64,000 nucleotides of DNA from contig NZ_VFRP01000001.1 in the NCBI RefSeq assembly GCF_006385685.1, positions 1-64,000 of the forward strand, read 5' to 3'. Shown here in pieces: positions 7,729-17,044 of this stretch (position 1 is its first letter; each line of letters starts with the position of its first letter). A program made the position numbers and the translations under genes. Under the pieces are notes generated by a model. It was not told the DNA's origin. It saw only the letters and a list, made by a program, of their open reading frames with translations, and searched no databases. This DNA is from Amaricoccus solimangrovi (lineage in GTDB: Bacteria; Pseudomonadota; Alphaproteobacteria; Rhodobacterales; Rhodobacteraceae).

Positions 7729-9786
7729 CTAGTCTCCGAAGGCGGCGGCCGGAACCCGGTCGCCCAGCTGGCCGAGCCAGTCCGCGATGTTCCGGCGCGC
7801 GGCCTCGATGTCGGTGGGCGGCGGCTCGTCCGCCCGCCGGCGCCGTGCATCGTCGACCACGACGCGCACGCCGCCGGCGGTGATTTCGGGCAGGTGTCGC
7901 CGGGGCTCGCGGAAGATCTCGGGCGAGCCGATCACCACCAGATCCGCCGTGGCACGGTCGCCCTCGGTCAGTTCGTCGATCCGCCCGGCGTCGATCAGCG
8001 CCTGGATATCGGCGTTCATGCCCTGGTCGGGGGCGCCGTAGCGATCCGCCTGGATCACGGCGGTTCTCCGGCCCGCCCGGACCTGGGTCAGCAGTTCCTC
8101 CTCGCTCGCGGCCGCGGCGTCGCGGAAATCCGAGATCAGGATCGTGTCGTAGTGCCGGCCGCGGGCCGGACGTCCGGTCAGGATCAGCGCCGGGGCGGCG
8201 AAGGGCCGGGGGCCCGCCGGCGGCCATGCGACCCGCGCGGCGGCGGGATCCTCGTCCTTCGGGAGCGCCGCGTGATACGCGGCGAAGCGCCGCGCATAGG
8301 CCCGGCCGGCGCCCCGGTCGGGCGTCACGGCCGGGAGGGTCCCGTCGATCCGGGCGATCGTCAGCGGCGCCTCCCGCGTCGCGATGGCCTTCGCCCCGAA
8401 GATCGCGGTCAGCCGCGCGAGAAATTCCTCGTCGCCGCCGAGCGCAACGGCATCCCAGAAGCCCGCGCGCTCCAGTACCGCTTCGCGGCGGAAGACGAGG
8501 CCGGCCGGGTCGGGTTCCGTCAGCGTCGTCGCGAAGGGCGGGCGCGAGAAGCGCAGATCCCCGGTCGCCCGGAGCCGCGCGCCGCGTAGCGCGATCGTCC
8601 CCTTCGAGGAGAGCAGGGCGCGGGCTTGCCGCTCGATCCAGGCCGGATGCGCCCAGGCGGCCGCGTCGAGACAGGCGACGAGCGCGCCGGTCGCGCGCGA
8701 GAGCGCCAGGTTGCGCGCGGCGTAGAGGCCGAGCGGCGCCTCGGCGCGGATCGGGATCACGCGCGCGTCGGCCGCCGCCGCTTCCGCGAGAATCGCGGCG
8801 GTCGCGTCGGTGGTCGCGTCGTCGACCACGAGGATCTCCAGCGCTCCCCAGCTCTGGAGCCGGAGTGACCGGAGCGCGGTCGCGAGCGTCGCGGCCCGCT
8901 CCGCGACCACGATCACGCTCACGCGCGCGCCGCCGGCGCTTCCGGCCGGAAGATCGGCGGCGAGATTGTCAAGCCGGGCCGTCCCGGCTGGATCGGCGAG
9001 CCTCAGATCGACGCCCGCGAGAATGGTCATCGCGCGCGAGATCGCGGCGACCCGCTCCGCCGGCGCTCGCGTCCCCGGCGGGCCGAGCAACATCAGGTCG
9101 GGGCTGAGCCAGTCATTGATCGCGAACCGGTCCGGCGCGGAGGCCTCGATCCCGGGCAGGGTCGCGGAGATGGCGCGCTCGAGGAAGGCGATCTCCGCCC
9201 CGTCCCTCGCGCCGCCGCCCCAGTGGCGGAGCGCGCCCAGGCGGGCCAGCGCGGCGCCGCGCACCGCCGGATCCGCCGATTCACCCTCGATCAGCACCAT
9301 GGCGCGCTCGCAAAGGCCGCGCACCTCCTCCGAGGCCTTCCAGTTGTCGCGAAGCCGCGTGAGATCGGCCAGCGCCGCCTCCGGGAAGCCGGCGCGGGCC
9401 GCCGCCAGCAGCCGGTCGACCCGCCCCGGCGCGCGGCTCGCCACATGGCCCGGCGCGCGGTAGCGGCGGAACCTGGGGCTGAACGCCTCGGCCGTCTCCG
9501 CCTTTCCGCCCGCGGGAAGGAGCCGCCTCAGCCGCGCGCCGAGCTTCCAGCTTGTCGAGCGCAGGAGTTGCGTGTGCCGGTTCTCGACGTCGGCGATATG
9601 GAGGCGCAGCGCGATCACCTCGGCGTCGCGGCGGCGCTGCTCCCGCTCCATCGCCTCGGCCCGGGCGAGATCGTCATGGTAGGCGACAAGTTCGGCGGCG
9701 GCCTCCGCCGGCTCGTCCGCTCGCGGCTCCGGAAGCGCCGCGCCCTGTGTCTCTCCGAAGCTGGCCGGCGCGGGGGTGATGCTCAT
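7729..9786 (-). CDS. Family 2 glycosyltransferase-like protein, DxD motif degenerate
   Basis: The 685-aa product starts at ATG 9786 after an AGGAAG ribosome site; the longer open frame to 10059 has no such signal. A charged coiled coil fills about residues 35-75, followed by LLRSTSWKLGARLRRLLP. The GT-A fold begins near 289 (VSVIVVAERAATLATALRS) with VVDDATTDAT at 320-329. Where the downstream paralogue has HDADVW, this protein has CLDAAAW (about 372-378), so the metal-binding DxD is DAA. The 200-residue C-terminal extension is unrecognised. It heads the two-gene operon and may be catalytically impaired or a partner of the second enzyme. Confidence 0.72.
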   Translation of the reverse strand: MSITPAPASFGETQGAALPEPRADEPAEAAAELVAYHDDLARAEAMEREQRRRDAEVIALRLHIADVENRHTQLLRSTSWKLGARLRRLLPAGGKAETAEAFSPRFRRYRAPGHVASRAPGRVDRLLAAARAGFPEAALADLTRLRDNWKASEEVRGLCERAMVLIEGESADPAVRGAALARLGALRHWGGGARDGAEIAFLERAISATLPGIEASAPDRFAINDWLSPDLMLLGPPGTRAPAERVAAISRAMTILAGVDLRLADPAGTARLDNLAADLPAGSAGGARVSVIVVAERAATLATALRSLRLQSWGALEILVVDDATTDATAAILAEAAAADARVIPIRAEAPLGLYAARNLALSRATGALVACLDAAAWAHPAWIERQARALLSSKGTIALRGARLRATGDLRFSRPPFATTLTEPDPAGLVFRREAVLERAGFWDAVALGGDEEFLARLTAIFGAKAIATREAPLTIARIDGTLPAVTPDRGAGRAYARRFAAYHAALPKDEDPAAARVAWPPAGPRPFAAPALILTGRPARGRHYDTILISDFRDAAAASEEELLTQVRAGRRTAVIQADRYGAPDQGMNADIQALIDAGRIDELTEGDRATADLVVIGSPEIFREPRRHLPEITAGGVRVVVDDARRRRADEPPPTDIEAARRNIADWLGQLGDRVPAAAFGD

Positions 9787-9916
9787 CGTCTTCCTCGACT
9801 GCTGCCTCGCAGGCGCCGGCCCCGCTCTGAGTCGCGGGGAGTACCGCGCCGGGGGGCCTGGCATTGCATCTTTCTCGGCCATCGCGGCGGCCGTGTCCAG
9901 AAGGGCGCCGCGGTCG

Positions 9917-10969
9917 TCAGGGCAGCCGCCGGCCGGTCGCGGGATCGAAGAAATGGGCGAGGCCGGGGGCGGGGAGGACGCCGACCCGCGCGCCCGGGGA
10001 GAGCGCCTTCTTGCCCGGAACCCGCACGACCATCTCGCCGCCTCCGGCGATCTCGCCATGGGCGTAGGCGTCGGCGCCGAGAAGCTCGACCGCGCGGATC
10101 GTGAGCGGCAGGCCCTCTCCCTCCGGCGCGACGGTGAGATCCTCGGGCCGGATGCCGAGGAGCACGTCGCGCCCCGGCGCGGGGCGGCCGAGCGCGAGCG
10201 GAACGGCGCCGAGCAGGACGCCCTGTTCCGTGCCTTGCGCGGGAAGGATGTTCATCGCGGGCGAGCCGATGAAGCCCGCGACGAAAGTGGTCGCGGGCTC
10301 GAGATAGATCCGCATCGGCGTGTCGATCTGTTCTGCGACGCCTCCGTTCATCACGATCAGCCGGTCGGCGAGGGTCATCGCCTCGACCTGATCGTGCGTC
10401 ACATAGAGGGCTGTGGTGCCGACCGAGCGTTGCAGGTCCTTGATCCGGAGCCGCATGCCCACCCGGAGCTTCGCGTCGAGGTTCGAGAGCGGCTCGTCGA
10501 GCAGGAAGGCGGCGGGGCCGCGCACCAGCGCCCGGCCCATCGCCACCCGCTGCCGCTGCCCGCCCGAGAGCTGGCGCGGCTTGCGGTCGAGGTAGGGCGT
10601 GAGTTCCAGCATCGCCGCCGTCTGCTCGACGCGCGCGCGCAGTTCCGCGCCGCGTATCCCGCCGATCCGGAGCCCGTAGGCCATGTTGTCGAAGACCGAC
10701 ATGTGCGGATAGAGCGCGTAGTTCTGGAACACCATCGCGATGTCACGCGCGCGGGGTTCCAGATCGTTCACGACCCGCCCGCCGATCTCGATCGTGCCCG
10801 AGGTGATCGGCTCGAGCCCCGCGACCATGCGGAGCAGCGTCGACTTGCCGCAGCCGGAGGGGCCGACGATCACGATGAACTCGCCATCCGCGATTTCGAT
10901 CGAGACGCCATGGATGACGGCGTTGGTTCCATAGGACTTGCGGACGTCCCTGAGCGCGACGGTGGCCAT
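9917..10969 (-). CDS. ugpC: Glycerol-3-phosphate ABC transporter ATP-binding protein UgpC
   Basis: The 350-aa ABC ATPase has Walker [10 protein letters not shown] at about residues 36-44, a Q-loop [10 protein letters not shown], the LSGGQRQR signature, Walker [12 protein letters not shown] and a switch His in VTHDQVEAM. The C-terminal TOBE/MalK-like regulatory domain (from about 240, with GIRPEDL) places it in the CUT1 sugar/glycerol-phosphate class. It powers uptake through UgpA/UgpE at the inner membrane. ATG 10969 overlaps the ugpE stop by one base (TAATG), implying coupled translation. It is the last gene of ugpBAEC. Substrate assignment rests on the operon order and the UgpB sequence. 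Confidence 0.9.
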   Translation of the reverse strand: MATVALRDVRKSYGTNAVIHGVSIEIADGEFIVIVGPSGCGKSTLLRMVAGLEPITSGTIEIGGRVVNDLEPRARDIAMVFQNYALYPHMSVFDNMAYGLRIGGIRGAELRARVEQTAAMLELTPYLDRKPRQLSGGQRQRVAMGRALVRGPAAFLLDEPLSNLDAKLRVGMRLRIKDLQRSVGTTALYVTHDQVEAMTLADRLIVMNGGVAEQIDTPMRIYLEPATTFVAGFIGSPAMNILPAQGTEQGVLLGAVPLALGRPAPGRDVLLGIRPEDLTVAPEGEGLPLTIRAVELLGADAYAHGEIAGGGEMVVRVPGKKALSPGARVGVLPAPGLAHFFDPATGRRLP

Positions 10970-11829
10970 TACTTCTCGGTCTCCACGAGGCCCTTCACGA
11001 ACCAGCGTTGCATCAGCACGACCACGAGGATCGGCGGCAGGATCGCGAAGACGCAGGTGACCATCACGAGGTTCCAGGGCGTGTCCGCGTCGGCGAAGGA
11101 GATCATCTTGCGCAGCGCGATGATGATCGTGTTCATCGAATTGGAATTGGTGACGAGCAGCGGCCAGAGGTACTGCGTCCAACCGTAGATGAAGGTGATG
11201 ACGAAGAGCGCGGCGATGTTGGTGGCCGAGAGCGGCAGCAGGATGTCGCGGAAGAAGCGCCAGGGCCCCGCGCCATCGACCCGCGCGGCCTCCAGCAGTT
11301 CGTTCGGGATCGTCATGAAGAACTGCCGGAACAGGAGCGTGGCGGTGGCCGAGGCGATCAGCGGCAGGATCAGGCCCGCGTAGGTGTCGATGAGGCGCAG
11401 GTCGACCATGACCTTGTAGGTCGGCAGGATGCGGACCTCCACGGGGAGCATCAGCGTGATGAAGATGAGCCAGAAGAACACCATCCGGAGCGGGAAGCGG
11501 AAGAAGACGATCGCATAGGCCGAGGCGATCGAGATCACGATCTTGCCGACCGCGACCGATACCGCGACCAGCGTGGTGTTCCAGAGAAGCCGCCCGACGC
11601 CCACGCCGCCGATCCGGCCGACGCCTCCGCCGATCGCCTCGGCGTAGTTCGCGAGACCCGCGTCGCCGGGCAGGAGCGGCAGCGGCGGGCGCAGGATGGT
11701 CTGGATCGGATGGGTGGAGGCGATCGTCACGTAGTAGATCGGGAAGGCCACCACGATCACGCCGATCACCAGCAGGAAATGCGCGACCCACTGGCCCGAG
11801 CGGCTGGCGCCGACCATGCCCTCAGCCAT
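10969..11829 (-). CDS. ugpE: Glycerol-3-phosphate ABC transporter permease UgpE
   Basis: The 286-aa inner-membrane permease of the MalG/UgpE type has six predicted helices. The cytoplasmic EAA loop reads [20 protein letters not shown], the contact site for the UgpC ATPase. A large periplasmic stretch follows helix 1, as usual. ATG 11829 overlaps the end of ugpA by 8 bases (ATGGCTGA), and its stop overlaps ugpC by one. Length and motif match the family. Confidence 0.9.
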   Translation of the reverse strand: MAEGMVGASRSGQWVAHFLLVIGVIVVAFPIYYVTIASTHPIQTILRPPLPLLPGDAGLANYAEAIGGGVGRIGGVGVGRLLWNTTLVAVSVAVGKIVISIASAYAIVFFRFPLRMVFFWLIFITLMLPVEVRILPTYKVMVDLRLIDTYAGLILPLIASATATLLFRQFFMTIPNELLEAARVDGAGPWRFFRDILLPLSATNIAALFVITFIYGWTQYLWPLLVTNSNSMNTIIIALRKMISFADADTPWNLVMVTCVFAILPPILVVVLMQRWFVKGLVETEK

Positions 11830-12703
11830 AATGCACCCTCCGCTCGATGTAGCGGAACTGGATCGCGGTCAGCGCGATCACGATCGCCATCAGGATCACC
11901 GACTGCGCGGCCGAGGAGCCGAGCTGGAGGTTCACGAAGCCGTCGTTGTAGACCTTGTAGACCAGCGTCTCGGTCGCCCTGCCCGGGCCGCCGCCGGTCA
12001 CCGCGTGGATGATGCCGAAGGTGTCGAAGAGCGCGTAGACGGTGTTGACGACCAGGAGGAAGAAGGTCGTCGGCGCCAGCAGCGGGAAGGTGATGGTCCA
12101 GAACCGCCGCGCGCCGCCCGCGCCGTCGATCGCCGCGGCTTCGAGCAGCGACTTCGGGATCGCCTGCAATCCCGCGACGAAGAAGAGGAAATTGTAGCTG
12201 ATCTGCTTCCAGGCCGCCGCCGCGATCACGAGCCCCATCGCCTGGGTCCCGTTCAGCAGCGGATCCCAGCGGATCCCGATCTGCCTGAGGGGCCAGGCCA
12301 GCGTGCCGAAGGACGGGTTGAAGAGGAAGAGCCAGAGCATCCCCGCGATCGCCGTCGCCACCGCGTAGGGCCAGATCAGCAGCGTGCGGTAGACGTCCTT
12401 GCCCCGGATGAGCTTCTCCGCCTGCGTCGCGAGCAGGAGCGCGATCGCCATCGAGAGGAACGCGGTCCAGGCGGAGAAGACCACCGTGACCCGCAGCGCA
12501 TTGAGCCAGGCCGGATCGGAGAGCACGGCGCGGAAATTGGCGAGGCCGACGAATTGCGTCGCGAGCCCGAACGGATCCTCGCGCTGCGTCGATTGGCGGA
12601 GCGCCTGCGCGGCGGGCCAGTAGAAGAAGACGAGGCTGATCGCGAGCTGAGGTGCCACGAGCAGATAGGGCAGGAGCCTGTGCGGGAAGGTCGCGCGGTT
12701 CAT
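11822..12703 (-). CDS. ugpA: Glycerol-3-phosphate ABC transporter permease UgpA
   Basis: The 293-aa MalF/UgpA-type permease has six transmembrane helices starting with [20 protein letters not shown]. Its EAA loop is [20 protein letters not shown]. It pairs with UgpE to form the translocation pore for the substrate delivered by UgpB. It starts at ATG 12703, 73 bases after the ugpB stop. That gap holds a perfect hairpin that probably lowers its expression relative to the binding protein. The ribosome site upstream is modest. Confidence 0.9.
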   Translation of the reverse strand: MNRATFPHRLLPYLLVAPQLAISLVFFYWPAAQALRQSTQREDPFGLATQFVGLANFRAVLSDPAWLNALRVTVVFSAWTAFLSMAIALLLATQAEKLIRGKDVYRTLLIWPYAVATAIAGMLWLFLFNPSFGTLAWPLRQIGIRWDPLLNGTQAMGLVIAAAAWKQISYNFLFFVAGLQAIPKSLLEAAAIDGAGGARRFWTITFPLLAPTTFFLLVVNTVYALFDTFGIIHAVTGGGPGRATETLVYKVYNDGFVNLQLGSSAAQSVILMAIVIALTAIQFRYIERRVHYG

Positions 12704-12722
12704 CGCATGTCCGTCGGCTTGG

Positions 12723-12750
12723 CCGCGCCGCCGGGGAGCCGGCGGCGCGG
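12723..12750 (-). promoter_or_regulatory. Perfect 12-bp intercistronic hairpin between ugpB and ugpA
   Basis: CCGCGCCGCCGG at 12723-12734 and CCGGCGGCGCGG at 12739-12750 form a perfect stem with a 4-base loop. It lies between the binding-protein gene and the first permease gene. Such hairpins in ABC importer operons typically protect the upstream mRNA or cause partial termination, giving excess binding protein. No T-run follows, which favours the stabilising or processing role. Confidence 0.6.
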
Positions 12751-12776
12751 GGTCGGAGGGAGTTCGCCCTCGTGGC

Positions 12777-14084
12777 TTACTGACCCAACGCGGACTGGAT
12801 CGCGGCGTTGCCCCGTTCCACGGCGTTGTCGAGCGCCTGCTGCGCGGTCTGCTGCCCGGCGAGCATCTTCTCGAATTCCTCGTTCTCGATGTCGCGGATC
12901 TGCGGCAGGTTGACGAGGCGCACGCCCTTGGAATTCGCGGTCGGCTCCTTGCCCATCATCTGCAGGATCGGCGTCTCGCGGCCCGGGTTCTTCTCGTAGA
13001 AGCCCGATTCCTTCGTCGCCTCGTAGGCCGCCATCGTCACCGGCAGGTAGCCGGAGGTCTGGTGGAGGTATTCCTGGACATCGGTCTGCGAGAGATAGTC
13101 GAAGAAGGCGGCGACGCCCTTGTAGGTCTCGTCCGACTTGCCGCCGAAGACCCAGAGGCTCGCGCCGCCGGGGATCGTGTTCTGGGGCGCGCCCTCCGCG
13201 TCGCTGTCATAGGGCAGCTGGCCGATGCCGTAGTTCATCCCCGACTTCACGATATCGCCGAGGCCCCCCGAGCTCTCGGTGAAGATCCCGCATTCGCCGG
13301 CGAGGAAGATCTGCTTCGCCTCCGAGGTGCGGCCGCCGTACTTGAAGGTGCCGTCCTTGGCGAGATCGGCCAGCGCCTGGAAATGGTTCACGTAGATCGG
13401 CGCGTTGATCTCGAGTTCCGCCTCGGAACCCGCGAGGCCGTTCTCGTTCGTCGCATAGGGTACGTCGTTCCAGGCGGCGAAATTCTCGAGATGGATCCAG
13501 GTGAGCCATGTCGAGGTGTAACCACAGGGCGCGGCGCCCGACGCCTTGATCTTCCTCGCCATGTCCCAGACCTCGGTCCAGGTCTTGGGCGGCGCGTTCA
13601 CGTCGAGCCCGGCCTTCTCGAAGATGTCCTTGTTGTAATAGAGGATCGGCGAGGAGGAATTGTAGGGGAAGCTCAGCATCGTGCCGTCGGGCTTCGAGTA
13701 GTAGGCGACGATCCCCGGCAGGTACTGGCTCTTGTCGAAGGTCATCCCGGCGTCGTCGAGCACGTCCGCGACCGGCTTGATCGCCCCCTCGGCCGCCATC
13801 ATCACGCCCGTGCCGACGTCGAACACCTGCATGATGTCGGGCGCCTGTTTCGCGCGGAAGGCGGCGATGCCCGCGTTGAGCGTCTCGGGATAGGTGCCCT
13901 TGAAGACGGGAACCACCTCGTAATCCTCCTGCGAGGCATTGAAGTCGTTCGCGATCTTGGTGACGACCTCGGCGTTCGCGCCGGTCATCGCGTGCCACCA
14001 GCTGATGTCGGTCTTGGCCTCGGCGGGGATGGCGGCCGCCGTGCCGATCAGGAGCGCGGCGGTGAGGATCGGGCCTCGGGTCAT
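12777..14084 (-). CDS. ugpB: Glycerol-3-phosphate-binding periplasmic protein UgpB
   Basis: The 435-aa product starts at ATG 14084 after a GGGAGA ribosome site; upstream codons in the frame are non-coding in character. The signal peptide is residues 1-23 ([20 protein letters not shown], then AEA). The mature part starts [18 protein letters not shown] and continues with [20 protein letters not shown] and [18 protein letters not shown], diagnostic UgpB sequences. It captures glycerol-3-phosphate or glycerophosphodiesters in the periplasm. It is the first gene of ugpBAEC and diverges from an SDR gene across a 160-base intergenic region that holds a Pho-box-like site. Confidence 0.92.
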   Translation of the reverse strand: MTRGPILTAALLIGTAAAIPAEAKTDISWWHAMTGANAEVVTKIANDFNASQEDYEVVPVFKGTYPETLNAGIAAFRAKQAPDIMQVFDVGTGVMMAAEGAIKPVADVLDDAGMTFDKSQYLPGIVAYYSKPDGTMLSFPYNSSSPILYYNKDIFEKAGLDVNAPPKTWTEVWDMARKIKASGAAPCGYTSTWLTWIHLENFAAWNDVPYATNENGLAGSEAELEINAPIYVNHFQALADLAKDGTFKYGGRTSEAKQIFLAGECGIFTESSGGLGDIVKSGMNYGIGQLPYDSDAEGAPQNTIPGGASLWVFGGKSDETYKGVAAFFDYLSQTDVQEYLHQTSGYLPVTMAAYEATKESGFYEKNPGRETPILQMMGKEPTANSKGVRLVNLPQIRDIENEEFEKMLAGQQTAQQALDNAVERGNAAIQSALGQ

Positions 14085-14135
14085 GGTAGTCTCCCTAAGT
14101 TTCAACTCCGGTCTCTCGCCGGATAACGCGGTGAG

Positions 14136-14153
14136 ATGACCGTTCGACGACGG
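14136..14153 (-). promoter_or_regulatory. Pho-box-like direct repeat upstream of ugpB
   Basis: On the minus strand CCGTCGT-CGAA-CGGTCAT matches the PhoB half-site CTGTCAT at 5/7 and 6/7 positions with the canonical 4-base spacer. It lies 52-69 bases before the ugpB ATG. ugp operons are classic PhoB targets, so phosphate-starvation induction is plausible. In GC-rich DNA a match of this quality can arise by chance. Confidence 0.35.
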
Positions 14154-14244
14154 CCCGCGCGCGAGGATGCTCCGGCTTTTTCCTCTTCGCCGCAACCCCT
14201 TGAACGGTATTAAGGATAAAACACCGGCGATCGGGAGGAATGCG

Positions 14245-15024
14245 ATGACGCGGGAGGCGAGGCGGCTGGCGCTGGTGACGGGCGGCGGCATCGGGATCGG
14301 ACGGGAACTCGTGCTCGCTCTCGCGCGGGCGGGGCACGACGTCGCCTTCTGCCACATGGATCCCGAGGCGGCGGCGGCGGCGGTGCGCGAACTCGCGCGG
14401 GCGGCCGGGGCCGGGTGCCTCGCGATCCGCGCCGATATCGGCGAGCCCGCCGAGGCGGACCGGGTCTTCGCGCTGGTCGAGGCCGAATTCGGCCGCCCGG
14501 CGGAGATGCTCGTCAACAACGCGGGCATCCAGGTCTGGGCGGGACTCCTCGATCTCGCGGATGCCGACTGGGACCGGGTGATCCGGGTCAATCTCTCCGG
14601 CGCCTTCTACATGACGGCGCGCTTCGCCCGGCGGCTGGTCGCGGCCGGGCAGGGGGGCGCGATCGTCAACATCGGCTCGGGCTGCAACAAGCTCGCCTTT
14701 CCCGGGCTCGTCTCCTACACGGCGTCGAAGGGCGGCGTCGAGCTCTTCACGAAATCGGCGGCGCTCGAACTCGGGCCGCGCGGGATCCGGGTCAATTGCG
14801 TGGCGCCCGGCGCGATCGAGACCGAGCGCACGAGGGCCGAGGCGGCGGATTACGGCGCCGCCTGGGCGGGGCTGACGCCGCTGCGCCGGATCGGAACGCC
14901 CCGCGACGTGGCCGGGGCGGTGGTCTGGCTTCTCTCCCCGGCGGCGGAGTTCGTGAGCGGCCAGACGCTCTGGATCGATGGCGGGCTCTTCTCGCAGGCG
15001 CCCTGGGCCTATCCCGGAAGCTAG
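14245..15024 (+). CDS. Short-chain dehydrogenase/reductase
   Basis: The 259-aa classical SDR starts at ATG 14245, preceded by GGGAGGAA; an upstream in-frame ATG at 14167 has no such site. The Rossmann motif is TGGGIGIGRE near the N-terminus. NNAG is near residue 90, with catalytic Ser in the NIGSGCNKLAF segment and the YTASK active-site Tyr/Lys. The C-terminus has the usual DVAGAVVWLLSPAAEFVSGQ and WIDGG signature. It oxidises or reduces an alcohol or ketone with NAD(P). The substrate is unknown. Its stop shares a CTAG with the end of the convergent crotonase gene. It may serve the catabolic locus on its right. Confidence 0.8.
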   Translation: MTREARRLALVTGGGIGIGRELVLALARAGHDVAFCHMDPEAAAAAVRELARAAGAGCLAIRADIGEPAEADRVFALVEAEFGRPAEMLVNNAGIQVWAGLLDLADADWDRVIRVNLSGAFYMTARFARRLVAAGQGGAIVNIGSGCNKLAFPGLVSYTASKGGVELFTKSAALELGPRGIRVNCVAPGAIETERTRAEAADYGAAWAGLTPLRRIGTPRDVAGAVVWLLSPAAEFVSGQTLWIDGGLFSQAPWAYPGS

Positions 15025-15806
15025 GCGCCGCGCCAGACCGGCCGCCGCTTGTGGAGGAAGGCCGCGACGCCCTCGCGGAAATCGGCGCTGCCGTAGACCC
15101 GCGCGACGGTCTCGGCGTCCGGGGGCGCGGCCGCGGCGAGGCGGCGGAAGGTCTCGCGGCTGGCCGCGAGCGTGAGCGGCGCGGCCTCGCGGAGCGTGCC
15201 GACGATCCGGTCCGCCTCGGCCTCCAGTTCCTCCGGCGGCACGCAGGCGAGGGCGAAGCCGAGCCGGTGCGCCGCCTCGCCGTCGATCATGCGCGAGAGC
15301 AGCAACATCGTCTTCGCCGGCCCCTCGCCGAAGGCGCGGACGAGGCGGGCGACATTGGCCGCCGACAGGCAGTTCCCGACGGTGCGCGCGATCGGCACGC
15401 CGAACCGGGCCTTCGGCGTCGCGATCCGCAGGTCGCAGGCGGCGGCGATGACGAGGCCGCCGCCGACCGCCGCCCCGTCGACGACGGCGAGCGTCGGCGC
15501 GGGCAGCGCCTCGATCCGCGCGATCGCCGCGTTGATCCGCTCCTCGTAGGCGACCCCGTCCGCGCCGGTCCGGAAGGCGGTGAATTCGGAGATGTCGGTT
15601 CCCGCGACGAAGGCGCCGCCCGCGCCGCGAAAGACGACGGCGCGCAGATCCGCGCGCGCCTCCAGCGTCGCGCAGATCTCGCCGAGCCGCTCGTACATCT
15701 GGAAGGTCATCGCGTTGCGCGCCGCCGGGCGGTCGAAGGTGACGCGCGCCACCTGGTCCGCGACCACGAGCCCGATGTCGCCCTCGTTGAAATCGCCCTC
15801 AGCCAT
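15021..15806 (-). CDS. Enoyl-CoA hydratase/isomerase family protein (crotonase fold)
   Basis: The 261-aa crotonase starts at ATG 15806 within the last codons of the CoA-transferase (8-base ATGGCTGA overlap), so the two are translationally coupled. The family core is clear: FDRPAARNAMT, the oxyanion-hole segments FVAGTDISEF and GAAVGGGL, and the trimerisation C-terminus. At the positions where hydratases carry the acid/base glutamates it reads PIARTVGNCLSAANVARL, without obvious Glu residues. It may therefore be an isomerase, lyase or thioesterase-like member, not a standard hydratase. It probably acts on the CoA ester made by the adjacent transferase. Confidence 0.82.
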   Translation of the reverse strand: MAEGDFNEGDIGLVVADQVARVTFDRPAARNAMTFQMYERLGEICATLEARADLRAVVFRGAGGAFVAGTDISEFTAFRTGADGVAYEERINAAIARIEALPAPTLAVVDGAAVGGGLVIAAACDLRIATPKARFGVPIARTVGNCLSAANVARLVRAFGEGPAKTMLLLSRMIDGEAAHRLGFALACVPPEELEAEADRIVGTLREAAPLTLAASRETFRRLAAAAPPDAETVARVYGSADFREGVAAFLHKRRPVWRGA

Positions 15807-16983
15807 TGGCGACGTCCCGCACCCGGCTCCCAAGTTCCGAGAGGATCTCGGCGCGATGCTCGTCGAGGAGCGGCGGGTGGCGGCGGACCCGCTGCGGCGT
15901 GCCGCGCAGCTTGACCGGAAAGCCGATGTTGTTGACGCTCCCCTCCACGGGATGCTCGATCGGCATCACCATGTCGCGCGCCTCGGCATGCGGGTTCGCG
16001 AGCGCCTCGGAATAGTCGAGGATCGGCCCGGCGGGGATCCCGGCCGCGAGCAGCGCCGCGACCCATTCCTCCCGCGTCCGCTCGACGAGCGTCGTCTCGA
16101 GTTCCGCGATCAGGGCGGGCCGGTGCGCCATGCGGAGCGCGTTGGTCGCGTAGTCGGGATGGGCGAGGAGGTCGGGCCGGCCGATCACCTCGCAGAGCCG
16201 GGCCCAGAGGCGGTCGTTGTTCGCGCCGAGGACGAAATGCCCGTCCTTCGCGCGCACCGCCTGATAGGGGGCGGCCATCCGGTTCGCGGTTCCGATCCGC
16301 TCCGGGATCCGGCCGGTGCCCCAGAAGTCGCAGATGTCCCAGACCGCGAAGGAGAGCCCGGCCTCGTAGAGCGAGGCGTCGATATACTGGCCCTGGCCGG
16401 ATTTCTGGCGGCCGATATAGGCGCTCAGCACCGCGTAGACGGTGAAGAGCGAGCAGCCGATATCCGCGACCGGCACGCCCGATTTCGCCGGCGGCCCGTC
16501 GGGGTCGCCGGTGATCGACATGACGCCCGCCGCCGCCTGCGCCATCAGGTCGAAACCGGGGCGCGCGGCCCAGGGGCCGGTCTGGCCGAAGCCGGAGATG
16601 CTCGCGTAGATGATGCTCGGATTGACCTCCGCGACCCTGGCGTAGTCGATGCCGAGCCGGGCCATCACGCCGGGCCGGTAGTTCTCGACGATCACATCCG
16701 CCGTGCGGGCGAGGTCGAGATAGGTGGCGCGCCCCTCCTCGGTCTTGAGGTCGAGCGCGATGGAGCGCTTGTTGCGGTTCATGTTGAGGAAGCCGAGGCT
16801 GTCCTCGCCCTTGAGCCTGAAGCCCATCGCGCCGCGGGTCTGGTCGCCGCTCGGCGGCTCGACCTTGATGACGTCGGCGCCGAGGTCGCCGAGCAGCATG
16901 CAGGCGAAGGGGCCCGCCATCACCTGGCTGACGTCGAGCACCCGGATGCCTTCGAGCGGAAGGCGCGGTTCTGGCTGGGCCAT
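15799..16983 (-). CDS. Class III CoA-transferase (CaiB/BaiF family)
   Basis: The 394-aa product of normal family length has the N-terminal LEGIRVLDVSQVMAGPFAC and LGADVIKVEPPSGD motifs and NRNKRSIALDLK. The expected nucleophilic Asp is at about 174, in VPVADIGCSLF. These enzymes move CoA between carboxylic acids through aspartyl-CoA intermediates, activating an acid for breakdown. It lies between the DctPQM transporter and the crotonase, all on the minus strand. It therefore probably activates the imported acid or its product. Related enzymes use oxalate, succinate, mesaconate or carnitine; specificity cannot be read here. Confidence 0.88.
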   Translation of the reverse strand: MAQPEPRLPLEGIRVLDVSQVMAGPFACMLLGDLGADVIKVEPPSGDQTRGAMGFRLKGEDSLGFLNMNRNKRSIALDLKTEEGRATYLDLARTADVIVENYRPGVMARLGIDYARVAEVNPSIIYASISGFGQTGPWAARPGFDLMAQAAAGVMSITGDPDGPPAKSGVPVADIGCSLFTVYAVLSAYIGRQKSGQGQYIDASLYEAGLSFAVWDICDFWGTGRIPERIGTANRMAAPYQAVRAKDGHFVLGANNDRLWARLCEVIGRPDLLAHPDYATNALRMAHRPALIAELETTLVERTREEWVAALLAAGIPAGPILDYSEALANPHAEARDMVMPIEHPVEGSVNNIGFPVKLRGTPQRVRRHPPLLDEHRAEILSELGSRVRDVANG

Positions 16984-17044
16984 CGGTATCTCTCCTGCTG
17001 GTCCTGTGGGAAGCCCGCGGGAGGCGGCCCCGCGGGCTCCGGCG

